Positions 6,719-12,012 of a DNA stretch of 12,012 nucleotides are shown here, one piece after another (position 1 is the first letter of the stretch; each line of letters opens with the position of its first letter). The stretch is taken from the NCBI GenBank assembly GCA_028275075.1, contig JAQCNK010000176.1:1-12012 (forward strand). Direction: 5' to 3'. This DNA comes from Haloarcula sp. (GTDB taxonomy: Archaea; Halobacteriota; Halobacteria; Halobacteriales; Haloarculaceae). The translations under genes were made by a program, and so were the position numbers. The notes under the pieces were generated by a model. It saw nothing but the letters and a program-made list of their open reading frames with translations. It ran no database searches and was not told the origin of the DNA.

Positions 6719-6796
6719 ACGGTCAGTTGTAAGCCATTGCCGGGATTTGCTGAACCCGACTCGGCAAATCACCGGTAAATCGTTACAACCGACCGT
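6719..6796. repeat. Intergenic palindromic element, copy B
   Basis: A 78-base imperfect inverted repeat. The left arm begins ACGGTCAGTTGTAA (6719-6732). The right arm, read on the minus strand, begins ACGGTCGGTTGTAA (6796-6783). Inner blocks CCGG and GATTTGC also pair (left 6740-6750, right 6774-6763). With a one-base gap, 26 of the outer 32 positions pair. The left end follows the acyl-CoA synthetase stop by 56 bases. The right end touches ATG 6797, an alternative start of the DUF1684 gene. Confidence 0.65.
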
Positions 6797-6853
6797 ATGA
6801 GACCGATGAGAGACGACCGCCGCACTGAAACGGCTCGCGCTGGTTTGTCCTGC

Positions 6854-7393
6854 ATGACCGACGACTACGCCGAGCGGCTCCGCCGAAACCGCGCCGAGAA
6901 AGACGACTTCTTCGCCGACCACCCACAGTCGCCCATTCCGCCCGAAGCGCGCGATAGCTTCGACGGACTGGCCTACTTCGATCCCGACCCGACCTACCGC
7001 GTCGAGGCGACAGTGACTCGCCACGACGACCCTGCCCCCGTTGAACTGGAGACGACCGACGGCCGCGTCGTCCGCTATCTCCACGTGGTCACCTTCGCGT
7101 TCGATCTCCACGACGAGGCCGCGACGCTCCAGGGCTACCGGCAGGCCGGCGACGAACCCGGACAGCTGTTCGTCCCGTTCCGCGACAAGACCACAGGCCA
7201 GCAGACGTACAAGCAGGGCCGATATATCGAGCTTGAACACGACGGCGAACTGAGCGACGGTGACAACGTCACGCTCGATTTCAACCTCGCGTACGCGCCC
7301 TTCTGTGCGTACAGCGACACCTTCTCCTGCCCGCTCCCGCCGGAGGACAACTGGCTAGACGTGGCGGTCAAGGCGGGCGAGCGAACAGCCTGA
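6854..7393 (+). CDS. DUF1684 domain-containing protein
   Basis: A 179-residue acidic soluble protein of the DUF1684 family. The conserved parts are FVPFRDKTTGQQTYKQGRYI (106-125) and LDFNLAYAPFCAYSDT (141-156) with FSCPLPPEDNWLDVAVKAGE following. These are the family signatures (F-x-D-x-T-x-G-x-x-T-Y-x-x-G-R-Y and D-F-N-x-A-Y-x-P-x-C-A-Y...C-P-L-P-P-x-x-N). Two cysteines (Cys151 and Cys159) lie in this conserved block. No signal peptide or membrane segment is seen. The biochemical role of DUF1684 is not established. ATG 6854 is chosen because MTDDYAERLRRNRAEK looks like the family N-terminus, while the alternative at 6797 adds an arginine-rich stretch next to a repeat. It sits between palindromic copies B and C; copy C begins at its TGA stop. 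Confidence 0.88.
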   Translation: MTDDYAERLRRNRAEKDDFFADHPQSPIPPEARDSFDGLAYFDPDPTYRVEATVTRHDDPAPVELETTDGRVVRYLHVVTFAFDLHDEAATLQGYRQAGDEPGQLFVPFRDKTTGQQTYKQGRYIELEHDGELSDGDNVTLDFNLAYAPFCAYSDTFSCPLPPEDNWLDVAVKAGERTA

Positions 7394-7463
7394 TACTGTC
7401 GGCTGTACCAGTACGGACGTTCGGAACCGTGGTGTGTCGAATAGCCCCACGTACGTACAGTAT
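7393..7463. repeat. Intergenic palindromic element, copy C
   Basis: It begins ATACTGTCGGCTGTACC (7393-7409), where the first A is the last base of the DUF1684 stop codon TGA (7391-7393). The far end is ACAGTAT (7457-7463), the perfect complement of the opening ATACTGT. The interior is only weakly symmetric, so this is a degraded copy of the same terminal motif as copies A, B, D and E. It lies 63 bases before the CPBP gene. Confidence 0.45.
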
Positions 7464-7493
7464 GAACGGGCCTGCCGCTCGTCCGAGGAGGGA

Positions 7494-7503
7494 ACAGTTT
7501 TGA
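7494..7503 (+). promoter_or_regulatory. Possible TATA box for the CPBP protease gene
   Basis: ACAGTTTTGA lies 23-32 bases upstream of the ATG at 7526. It is a weak match, supported mainly by spacing. Confidence 0.3.
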
Positions 7504-7525
7504 GTCCGTCGCCAATAGTAGGTGT

Positions 7526-8386
7526 ATGTCGAACGTATCGCGTGAGGACCCCTTGGTGCGGGTCCTCCTCGCGGCTGCTGCACTCGTCGTTGGCGCCGCC
7601 CTCGGTGCAGGCGGCCTATTGATCGGATTCCTCCTGACGCTGGTTGCGGCAGCCGTGCTTGTTGCCGGTGCCGGCGTGGAAATATCCCCCGCGCTTTCGC
7701 TTGTTCTCGGCCTCGTCTTCGTGCAGGGTATCGGCTGTGCGGGCGTCGCACTGACGTATTATAAACTCAGACCGGTCGCCGCACCGAAGATTCAGTCCAT
7801 CCTCAACATCGCTGGCTCCGACCGCCCGTTCGGCATCGGCGCGGCGGTGCCGGACCTCGGAGACGCGGTGACTGTCGTTGTCAGTTACGCGCTCGCGCTG
7901 GGGGGCGCAATAGGCGGGTCGATACTCATACAGGCCGCCCAGAGTATTAGCGGCACCGAACTCGACACCGGGAGCAACGCGGCCGCCGAAATCGGGATGG
8001 AGAACCCAGAGGTACTGTTACTGCTGATTCCCGCGTCCATTCTGCTTATTGGCCCCGGCGAGGAACTGCTCTTTCGCGGCGTGGTCCAAGGCCGCATCCG
8101 CGAAGTGTTCAGTCCGGTGCCCGGTGTGCTTATCCCGAGTGTCATCTTCGCGGGGCTGCACTGGTTCGCACTCAGCGGTGGCTCTCCGGAGGGGAACCTC
8201 GTCGCACTCGGTCTCCTCATAGTCCCCTCGCTGGTCTTTGGTTCGGCCTACGAGTACTCCGGCAACATCGTGGTGCCGTCGCTGGTACATGGGCTCTACA
8301 ACGCGACACTGTTTTCGCTGCTGTATCTTGTCGTGGCGTTCGGCGACGAGCTCCCGCAACAGGCGCTACTGGGACTGGCGAGCTAA
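7526..8386 (+). CDS. CPBP (Abi/CAAX-like) family intramembrane metalloprotease
   Basis: A 286-residue multi-pass membrane protein. Hydrophobic segments lie at about 11-45, 55-78, 112-137, 161-177, 197-214, 226-240 and 248-272. The three family motifs are present: GEELLFRG at 178-185 (Glu179, Glu180 and Arg184), FAGLHW at 208-213 (His212), and HGLYNA at 255-260 (His255 and Asn259). These are the conserved E-E-x-x-x-R, F-x-x-x-H and H-x-x-x-N/D residues that coordinate the active-site metal in the CAAX-protease/bacteriocin-processing family. The substrate is unknown; roles in the family include prenyl-protein processing and peptide immunity. It lies between palindromic copies C and D, and its TAA stop runs straight into copy D. 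It is convergent with the 98-residue gene. Confidence 0.92.
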   Translation: MSNVSREDPLVRVLLAAAALVVGAALGAGGLLIGFLLTLVAAAVLVAGAGVEISPALSLVLGLVFVQGIGCAGVALTYYKLRPVAAPKIQSILNIAGSDRPFGIGAAVPDLGDAVTVVVSYALALGGAIGGSILIQAAQSISGTELDTGSNAAAEIGMENPEVLLLLIPASILLIGPGEELLFRGVVQGRIREVFSPVPGVLIPSVIFAGLHWFALSGGSPEGNLVALGLLIVPSLVFGSAYEYSGNIVVPSLVHGLYNATLFSLLYLVVAFGDELPQQALLGLAS

Positions 8387-8463
8387 TACTGGTGGCTGTA
8401 ACAAACTGAAGTGATTTGTCACCCCGGGGTGGCGAATATCTTTACCAACTTCCAGCCACCAGT
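8386..8463. repeat. Intergenic palindromic element, copy D (best conserved)
   Basis: The core is a 76-base inverted repeat exactly symmetric about 8425.5. The outer 11-base arms are perfect (ACTGGTGGCTG at 8388-8398 with CAGCCACCAGT at 8453-8463), and the centre is the 10-base palindrome ACCCCGGGGT (8421-8430). Without any gap, 27 of 38 arm positions pair. The left end overlaps the CPBP stop codon TAA (A at 8386). The right end is 10 bases from the stop codon of the convergent 98-residue gene, so any transcript from either side would carry the hairpin at its 3' end. It may act as a bidirectional terminator or stabiliser; it has no clear U tract. Confidence 0.75.
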
Positions 8464-8473
8464 GTAACCACCG

Positions 8474-8770
8474 TCACTCGCGAGCCGCCTCGATATGGGC
8501 GGTCGCCTCCTCGGGCGTCATCCCACGCACTCCACAGACACACGACAGGAGCTCCGGATCCGCGAGGTCGTCGACCTGTTCCCGGCTGGCACGCTCCAGC
8601 GAGCCGCTCGATTCGTTGTAGTCAAAAGACACGCGGTAGCTGACCTGTGAGACACCCTCGATCCGGTGTGTCGCGTTTGGGTCCGGATTGTGGATGGCGT
8701 CGTCGTGTTCGGCCTGCATCGTCTCTTTCCACTGCTGCAGATTCGATTCGGGATCGGTGTCGTCGGTCAT
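8474..8770 (-). CDS. Hypothetical haloarchaeal protein, 98 residues, acidic
   Basis: Not recognised as a named family. The N-terminal half is acidic and probably helical (MTDDTDPESNLQQWKETMQA, then EHDDAIHNPDPNATHRIEG). The middle, VSQVSYRVSFDYNESSG, looks like a beta hairpin. The C-terminus has CVCGVRGMTPEEA (77-89), with a C-x-C pair (Cys77, Cys79) and a short helix, possibly a metal or redox site. ATG 8770 is chosen because the N-terminus MTDDTDPES is typical of haloarchaea and a TATA-like run sits 25-33 bases upstream. Codon use is normal for the window. It is convergent with the CPBP gene and separated from it only by palindromic copy D. Confidence 0.75.
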   Translation of the reverse strand: MTDDTDPESNLQQWKETMQAEHDDAIHNPDPNATHRIEGVSQVSYRVSFDYNESSGSLERASREQVDDLADPELLSCVCGVRGMTPEEATAHIEAARE

Positions 8771-8794
8771 GCTCTGACGCTGGCGGCAGGCAGA

Positions 8795-8803
8795 CAAAAA
8801 AGC
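8795..8803 (-). promoter_or_regulatory. Probable TATA box for the 98-residue gene
   Basis: The minus strand reads GCTTTTTTG, 25-33 bases upstream of the ATG at 8770. This is the right distance for a leaderless haloarchaeal transcript. Confidence 0.45.
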
Positions 8804-8867
8804 CGGTGTCGACTGCTGGCAGCGACCCCACGCACAACTGACATCGAGCGGTTCGCCCGACAGCGTG

Positions 8868-8932
8868 TACTGTCGGTTGGAACGATTTGCCGGCTCTGTC
8901 ACATCTCGGTACTGGCTTCCAACTGCCTGTAT
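8868..8932. repeat. Intergenic palindromic element, copy E
   Basis: The left arm is TACTGTCGGTTGGAACG (8868-8884) followed by ATTTGCCGG. The right arm read on the minus strand is ATACAGGCAGTTGGAAG (8932-8916). The shared core is G-K-C-R-G-T-T-G-G-A-A. The GATTTGCCGG block is the same as in copies A and B. It is about 98 bases upstream of the 98-residue gene, inside the 476-base gene-free stretch. Confidence 0.55.
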
Positions 8933-9246
8933 GAGTACGGTGACTCGATGGGAGTCGCGAATGAATGGGTGTGTCGCCCGGAACACTAACGTCCGGCATC
9001 ATCCTCGGCGGTGTGCCATGTCAGCCGGCAAACCCTCGTGCCGGGCGGTCGCCCGCAGGGCGACAGATCGGCGCGTGACGGGCACCAGTCGGGCAGCGTA
9101 CGCGTGCCACACGAGCAGGTTACGCCTGCCAGACAACTGTACCGCGCCCGGGTTCTCCGGTCTATCATCGTCCCCCAAGGGGGGTCTCGGCCGGGGATTA
9201 AAGGCACGCACCTGCGCTATGAGAGAGCCGCACCTAAGAGTGACGT
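8933..9246 (-). other. GC-rich gene-free stretch with hairpins; possible small RNA
   Basis: No convincing gene is seen here: open frames on both strands are arginine-rich and unlike haloarchaeal proteins. On the minus strand a TATA-like CCTTTAATCC (9204-9195) is followed about 23 bases later by CCCCC-TT-GGGGG (9183-9172), where a transcript could begin. Downstream come several strong hairpins: GCAGG/CCTGC (near 9124-9138), a perfect 7-base stem GTCGCCC-TGC-GGGCGAC (about 9049-9065), and GCCGGGC/GCCGGC-type pairing around 9021-9046. It could be a structured RNA of about 170-230 bases, or eroded sequence. Known landmarks of SRP RNA and RNase P RNA were looked for and not found. Confidence 0.3.
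9195..9204 (-). promoter_or_regulatory. TATA-like box in the gene-free stretch
   Basis: The minus strand reads CCTTTAATCC inside otherwise very GC-rich sequence, so it stands out. It would place a transcript start near 9172-9175, pointing into the hairpin-rich block and away from the flavoprotein gene end. Confidence 0.35.
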
Positions 9247-10602
9247 TTAGATCGCGTAATCGGCTTCCCGGAGTTGCACGTAACGCCCGTTGCGGTAGCC
9301 GAACTTCCGGTACTTGTATCTCGCAACCAGTTCGAGGCCGTGAAGCCCGCCTCGGAGTGCGGCGTCGGCTTTGATCCCGCGGGCGTCCATCAGGTCGTTA
9401 GCAGTGGTGAACGCACGGTCCCAGTCGCCCGGGCTCCAGTCGCGGACGAGGTCGGCGAACGTGACGTTCCGCAACACTTCGTCGCCGATGGCCGCCTGCC
9501 ATTCCCGGTTATACTGTGCCAGCGACTCCTCGGCAGCGAGGCGACCCGCTATCTTCCCGGTGCGGACGGCGACGTGGTCGCCGCCTTCGTGGAACGCTGA
9601 TGTGGCCCCCATCGCACCGCCGACGACGGCGATTCCGGCCCCGGCGGGGGACTCGATTGGCCGTGTCGAAGAGATGGGGTAGGTCTCGGTGCCCTTCGCT
9701 TTCCCGCGATTCTCGACGACGGGAAAGTCCGAAACGTCGTAGCTCGGGAACTGCTGTTCGAGCAAGCGCTCGATATACTGGGTCCCGCGAGGGATGCCGT
9801 CGTCGTCTGGCTGCAGAAGGGCCCACTCGCTCGTGTCGAAGTCGTCGATGTCCAGTCCGATGGGCATCGTCAGCCCGATGCGAGCCACATGGTCGTCGTT
9901 CGGGAATATCCACGGGTACGCTGTGTGTCCGGGCATCATCCCCCACCAGAACTCAATGAAGTCGGGGTCGAACAGCTCATCGGGCATCCGGCGGTGTTCC
10001 TGATAGGCGATGTGGTTGGCGCTGTTCGAGGGCATGATTTCACCCATCGTCCGATCCAGCAAGAACTGGTCCAGCGTCGGGCCCGTGACGGTCCGTTGTG
10101 GGCCGTCGGCGAGGACGACGTAGTCCGTCTGGATGTTCTCACCGTCGGCCAGTTCGAGTGTGTGTCTGGGTGAGTCGGAAAGCGTCGTGTCGACGCTCGT
10201 GACCGAGACGCCCACACGGTAGTCAGCGCCGGCCTCTTTGGCTCGGACGCGCAGCCAGTCGTCGAACTTTGCCCGGTGGAACGTGAATCCGAAGCCGTCA
10301 TAGCTGGCCTCGATACCGGTTTCAGTCAGCGACAACTCCGAGTCGGGGCCGTAGAACTTCGCGCCCTCCAGTTCGCTGAGGACGATATCGTCGGGAATCT
10401 CGTCGGGCGCGTAGTCCATCAGATCGAGCCAGTAATCGAGCAGCCCGGCGGCGTCGGTCGAATCCGGGCCAGGGCCGGAACGATCAGCACGAGGGACCCC
10501 CTTCTCCAGAACGACCGTGTCAGCGCCGCGGGCGGCGGCCACCTCGGCGGCCGACGACCCCGCCGGCCCACCGCCGACGATGGCCACGTCTGCGTCTTCC
10601 AT
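9247..10602 (-). CDS. FAD-dependent oxidoreductase, geranylgeranyl reductase family
   Basis: A 451-residue flavoprotein. Residues 5-34 are a Rossmann FAD-binding fold with GGGPAG at 10-15 and Glu33 at the end of the second strand. VVLADGP (162-168) is the second FAD motif. AYPWIFPNDDHVARIG (228-243) matches the Y-x-W-x-F-P-x-x-x-x-x-x-x-G motif of geranylgeranyl reductases. The C-terminal 60 residues are helical and basic-acidic mixed. Relatives reduce the double bonds of geranylgeranyl chains of archaeal lipids or quinones. Oddities: the P-C-G-G-type cysteine motif after the first domain is absent (there are no cysteines in the protein), and the third FAD motif reads VGGAMGA (327-333) where the family has G-D-A-A-G, so the usual Asp is missing. 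It may be a paralogue with another substrate. ATG 10602 is clear; a TATA-like box is at 10625-10634. It is divergent from the dehydrogenase gene. Confidence 0.82.
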   Translation of the reverse strand: MEDADVAIVGGGPAGSSAAEVAAARGADTVVLEKGVPRADRSGPGPDSTDAAGLLDYWLDLMDYAPDEIPDDIVLSELEGAKFYGPDSELSLTETGIEASYDGFGFTFHRAKFDDWLRVRAKEAGADYRVGVSVTSVDTTLSDSPRHTLELADGENIQTDYVVLADGPQRTVTGPTLDQFLLDRTMGEIMPSNSANHIAYQEHRRMPDELFDPDFIEFWWGMMPGHTAYPWIFPNDDHVARIGLTMPIGLDIDDFDTSEWALLQPDDDGIPRGTQYIERLLEQQFPSYDVSDFPVVENRGKAKGTETYPISSTRPIESPAGAGIAVVGGAMGATSAFHEGGDHVAVRTGKIAGRLAAEESLAQYNREWQAAIGDEVLRNVTFADLVRDWSPGDWDRAFTTANDLMDARGIKADAALRGGLHGLELVARYKYRKFGYRNGRYVQLREADYAI

Positions 10603-10624
10603 ACGCGCTACGGTGCCCCCTGGC

Positions 10625-10634
10625 TGCTAAAACC
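10625..10634 (-). promoter_or_regulatory. Probable TATA box for the flavoprotein gene
   Basis: The minus strand reads GGTTTTAGCA, 23-32 bases upstream of the ATG at 10602. It shares an 88-base divergent intergenic region with the promoter of the dehydrogenase gene. Confidence 0.4.
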
Positions 10635-10660
10635 TATTGTCTCGCCCCGCCGACGGTAGC

Positions 10661-10671
10661 GTTTTTTTATA
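10661..10671 (+). promoter_or_regulatory. Probable TATA box for the D-2-hydroxyacid dehydrogenase gene
   Basis: GTTTTTTTATA, the longest A/T run in this intergenic gap, lies 20-30 bases upstream of the ATG at 10691 and fits a leaderless transcript. Confidence 0.55.
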
Positions 10672-10690
10672 GCCGGCCGACGGAACCGGT

Positions 10691-11644
10691 ATGCCCACTG
10701 TTGTCGTCCGCCGACACAGCGTCCACGGAATGCCAAGCGATCAGTTCGCGTCGGCCCTCCGCGAGCGTCTCCCCGGCTGTGAGATCGCGGTCGCGCGGAC
10801 ACCGGCACGTGAACGCGATCTCGTGACCGACGCGGACGTTATCACAGGTAGCACCATCGACGAAACGCTGCTCGAACGGGCCGCGTCGCTGCGGCTGTTT
10901 GCCAGCACGTACGCCGGCTACGACCACCTCCCGGTGTCGACACTGGCCGAGCGCGGCGTCGCGCTGACGACCGCTTCCGGCGTCCACGGTCCGAACATCG
11001 CCGAGTACGTCGTCGGTGCGTGGCTTACACTTGCCCGGGGTTTCCTGCAGGCCCGTCGCCAGCAGCGCGAGCAGGTCTGGCAGGCGTTTCAGGCCAGCGA
11101 CTTCGCCGGCAGTCGGGTCTGTGTCGTCGGCCTTGGCGCCATTGGCGAAGCGATCGTGGCTCGTCTTGATGGCTTCGGCGTGGAGACAGTCGCGGTCCGA
11201 CACTCTCCAGAAAAGGGGGCGGCCACGGACGAGGTGTACGGCTACGATGCAATCCACGAGGCCGTTGCCGAGGCCCGGTACGTTGCGCTCGCCTGCCCGC
11301 TGACCGACGAGACTCGGGGGCTGGTCGACGAGGCGCTGCTCCGGACGGCCCCTTCCGACTGCTACCTAGTGAACGTCGCCCGCGGTCCCGTGATCGACAC
11401 CGACGCGCTGGTGACGGCCTGCCAGCGCAACTACATCGGTGGGGCAGTACTGGACGTAACTGATCCCGAACCGCTCCCCGGTGAGCACCCGCTGTGGGAC
11501 TTCGACAACGTCCTTCTCACGCCCCATAACGCGGGCCACACGCCGGAATACTACGAGCGGCTGGCCGACATCGTCGCGGAGAACGTCCGACGGGCCGAGA
11601 CGACCGGCGAGTGGGACGGGCTTCGGAATCAGGTCGAACTGTAG
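10691..11644 (+). CDS. D-isomer-specific 2-hydroxyacid dehydrogenase
   Basis: A 317-residue NAD(P)-dependent enzyme interconverting 2-oxoacids and D-2-hydroxyacids. The substrate domain covers about 1-100 and the C-terminal end. The Rossmann motif GLGAIG is at 147-152. The catalytic triad of the family is visible: Arg231 in VNVARGP, Glu260 in TDPEPLP and His279 in LTPHNAG. After the second strand of the cofactor fold the sequence is VETVAVRHSPEKG, so Arg170 and His171 stand where NAD-dependent members carry Asp; this favours NADPH and agrees with the related haloarchaeal D-2-hydroxyacid dehydrogenase from Haloferax, known to use NADP(H). The length is typical. Substrate (glyoxylate, pyruvate or a branched 2-oxoacid) cannot be told. 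SerA (3-phosphoglycerate dehydrogenase) is less likely because no ACT domain follows. It is divergent from the flavoprotein. Confidence 0.92.
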   Translation: MPTVVVRRHSVHGMPSDQFASALRERLPGCEIAVARTPARERDLVTDADVITGSTIDETLLERAASLRLFASTYAGYDHLPVSTLAERGVALTTASGVHGPNIAEYVVGAWLTLARGFLQARRQQREQVWQAFQASDFAGSRVCVVGLGAIGEAIVARLDGFGVETVAVRHSPEKGAATDEVYGYDAIHEAVAEARYVALACPLTDETRGLVDEALLRTAPSDCYLVNVARGPVIDTDALVTACQRNYIGGAVLDVTDPEPLPGEHPLWDFDNVLLTPHNAGHTPEYYERLADIVAENVRRAETTGEWDGLRNQVEL

Positions 11645-11704
11645 CTACGGCTGTCGACTGGCCTGGTAGCCGTCCCACGCTTCGTACACCCAGTAGCCAA
11701 TCAT
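11645..11704 (-). pseudogene. Orphan C-terminal-like reading frame (possible gene remnant)
   Basis: In the 89-base gap between the convergent dehydrogenase and asd genes, the minus strand encodes MIGYWVYEAWDGYQASRQP and stop (11704-11645). The frame continues upstream without a start as LFALLRED to an in-frame TAG at 11731-11729. The codons are GC-ending and the residues are rich in Trp and Tyr, unlike random GC-rich sequence. Its TAG abuts the TAG of the dehydrogenase (TAGCTA at 11642-11647), as two real convergent genes do at 568-573. It may be the tail of a lost gene or a 19-residue peptide; neither is proven. Confidence 0.3.
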
Positions 11705-11733
11705 GTCCTCGCGAAGCAGCGCAAAGAGCTACG

Positions 11734-12012
11734 TTACAGATAGCCGCGTTTGTCCAGCAGCTCGCCGTTCAAGATGGACGCCCCGGCGGCACCGCGCATC
11801 GTGTTGTGGGCGAGGCAGTTGAACTGGACGCCATCAGTCGTCTCCCGGAACCCGCCGACTGCGACGCCCATACCACCCTCGGTGTTCCGGTCGAGGCGAG
11901 GCTGGGGACGGTCCGGCTCCTCGAAGACGGTAATAAGCTGTTCCGGCGAGGACGGTAGGTCGACGCCGGAGACTGCTTCCATCGCCTCGGCGGCTTCCTC
12001 GGCAGACACGTC
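11734..12012 (-). CDS. asd: Aspartate-semialdehyde dehydrogenase, C-terminal part (5' end outside window)
   Basis: Ninety-two codons of the 3' end are present and the frame continues past position 12012, so the gene is partial only because the window ends. The protein reduces aspartyl phosphate to aspartate semialdehyde with NADPH, on the route to lysine, threonine and methionine. The tail [20 protein letters not shown], followed by ELLDKRGYL, matches the archaeal/fungal-type ASD C-terminus (H-N-T-x-R-G-A-A-G-A motif). Before it, [10 protein letters not shown] and the acidic [19 protein letters not shown] lie in the dimer/catalytic domain. An in-frame GTG near 12009 is not taken as the start, because family members are about 340 residues. 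It is convergent with the dehydrogenase, 89 bases away. Confidence 0.92.
   Translation of the reverse strand, partial: DVSAEEAAEAMEAVSGVDLPSSPEQLITVFEEPDRPQPRLDRNTEGGMGVAVGGFRETTDGVQFNCLAHNTMRGAAGASILNGELLDKRGYL

Noticed and set aside
6797..6853. Longer N-terminus for the DUF1684 protein (start at 6797 or 6806)
   Set aside because: The extra 16-19 residues are arginine-rich, the ATG at 6797 abuts a palindromic repeat, and the family's usual N-terminus starts near 6854. It cannot be fully excluded.
8990..9204. SRP 7S RNA or RNase P RNA
   Set aside because: The conserved SRP helix 8 sequence and the RNase P GAGGAAAGTCC-type and 3' conserved blocks are not seen on either strand.
8986..9211. 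Two overlapping 70-73-codon minus-strand frames
   Set aside because: The sequence is arginine/proline-rich with no family resemblance, and the codon pattern is not that of the neighbouring genes. Hairpins explain the region better.
8865..9374. A 169-codon plus-strand open frame across the gene-free stretch
   Set aside because: It is arginine- and cysteine-rich, runs into the end of the flavoprotein gene antisense, and starts inside palindromic copy E. It is unlike haloarchaeal proteins.
1..12012. CRISPR array, insertion sequence or transposase gene
   Set aside because: No regularly spaced direct repeats, no cas genes and no transposase-like reading frame are present. The palindromic elements are too irregular in spacing and form to be CRISPR.

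Overview
The window looks like haloarchaeal (class Halobacteria) chromosome, possibly Haloarcula-like (the genus is a guess). The evidence is GC-rich coding sequence, very acidic predicted proteins, archaeal information-processing genes (fibrillarin, Nop5 and a TFB-like cyclin fold), a gamma-glutamylcysteine-type GshA, an archaeal-type CoaD, a class II tRNA-Leu without an encoded CCA, and AT-rich TATA-like boxes about 25-35 bases upstream of many start codons with few Shine-Dalgarno sites, as expected for leaderless transcripts.

Left part (1-4555). A minus-strand tRNA-Leu(UAG) has a strong hairpin at its 3' end. It is divergent from a 102-residue single-cyclin-repeat TFB-like protein (+). That gene ends exactly where minus-strand coaD (phosphopantetheine adenylyltransferase) ends. 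Further minus-strand genes follow: a winged-helix regulator, gshA (glutamate-cysteine ligase), and a tight two-gene operon, nop5 then flpA, which overlap by 4 bases (GTGA) and encode the protein core of the C/D-box 2'-O-methylation complex.

Middle (4556-8770). A plus-strand long-chain acyl-CoA synthetase of the AMP-forming family is followed by a DUF1684 protein and a CPBP (Abi/CAAX-like) membrane protease. A convergent 98-residue unknown acidic protein comes next.

Right part (8771-12012). A 476-base stretch without a convincing gene holds a palindromic element and a GC-rich, hairpin-rich block with its own TATA-like box (possible small RNA). Then come a divergent geranylgeranyl-reductase-like flavoprotein (-), a D-2-hydroxyacid dehydrogenase (+), and the 3' end of aspartate-semialdehyde dehydrogenase (-), which runs off the window.

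The most unusual signal is non-coding. At least five intergenic imperfect palindromes of about 65-95 bases share a terminal motif close to ATACKGTCGGYTGTAAC, and most also share an inner GTGATTTGCC-like block. They lie at 1124-1216, 6719-6796, 7393-7463, 8386-8463 and 8868-8932. Three start within two bases of a stop codon. One (8388-8463) is exactly symmetric over 76 bases. Four of the five bracket the DUF1684, CPBP and 98-residue genes in turn. They look like one dispersed family of MITE-like or REP-like elements, or shared 3'-end/regulatory structures.
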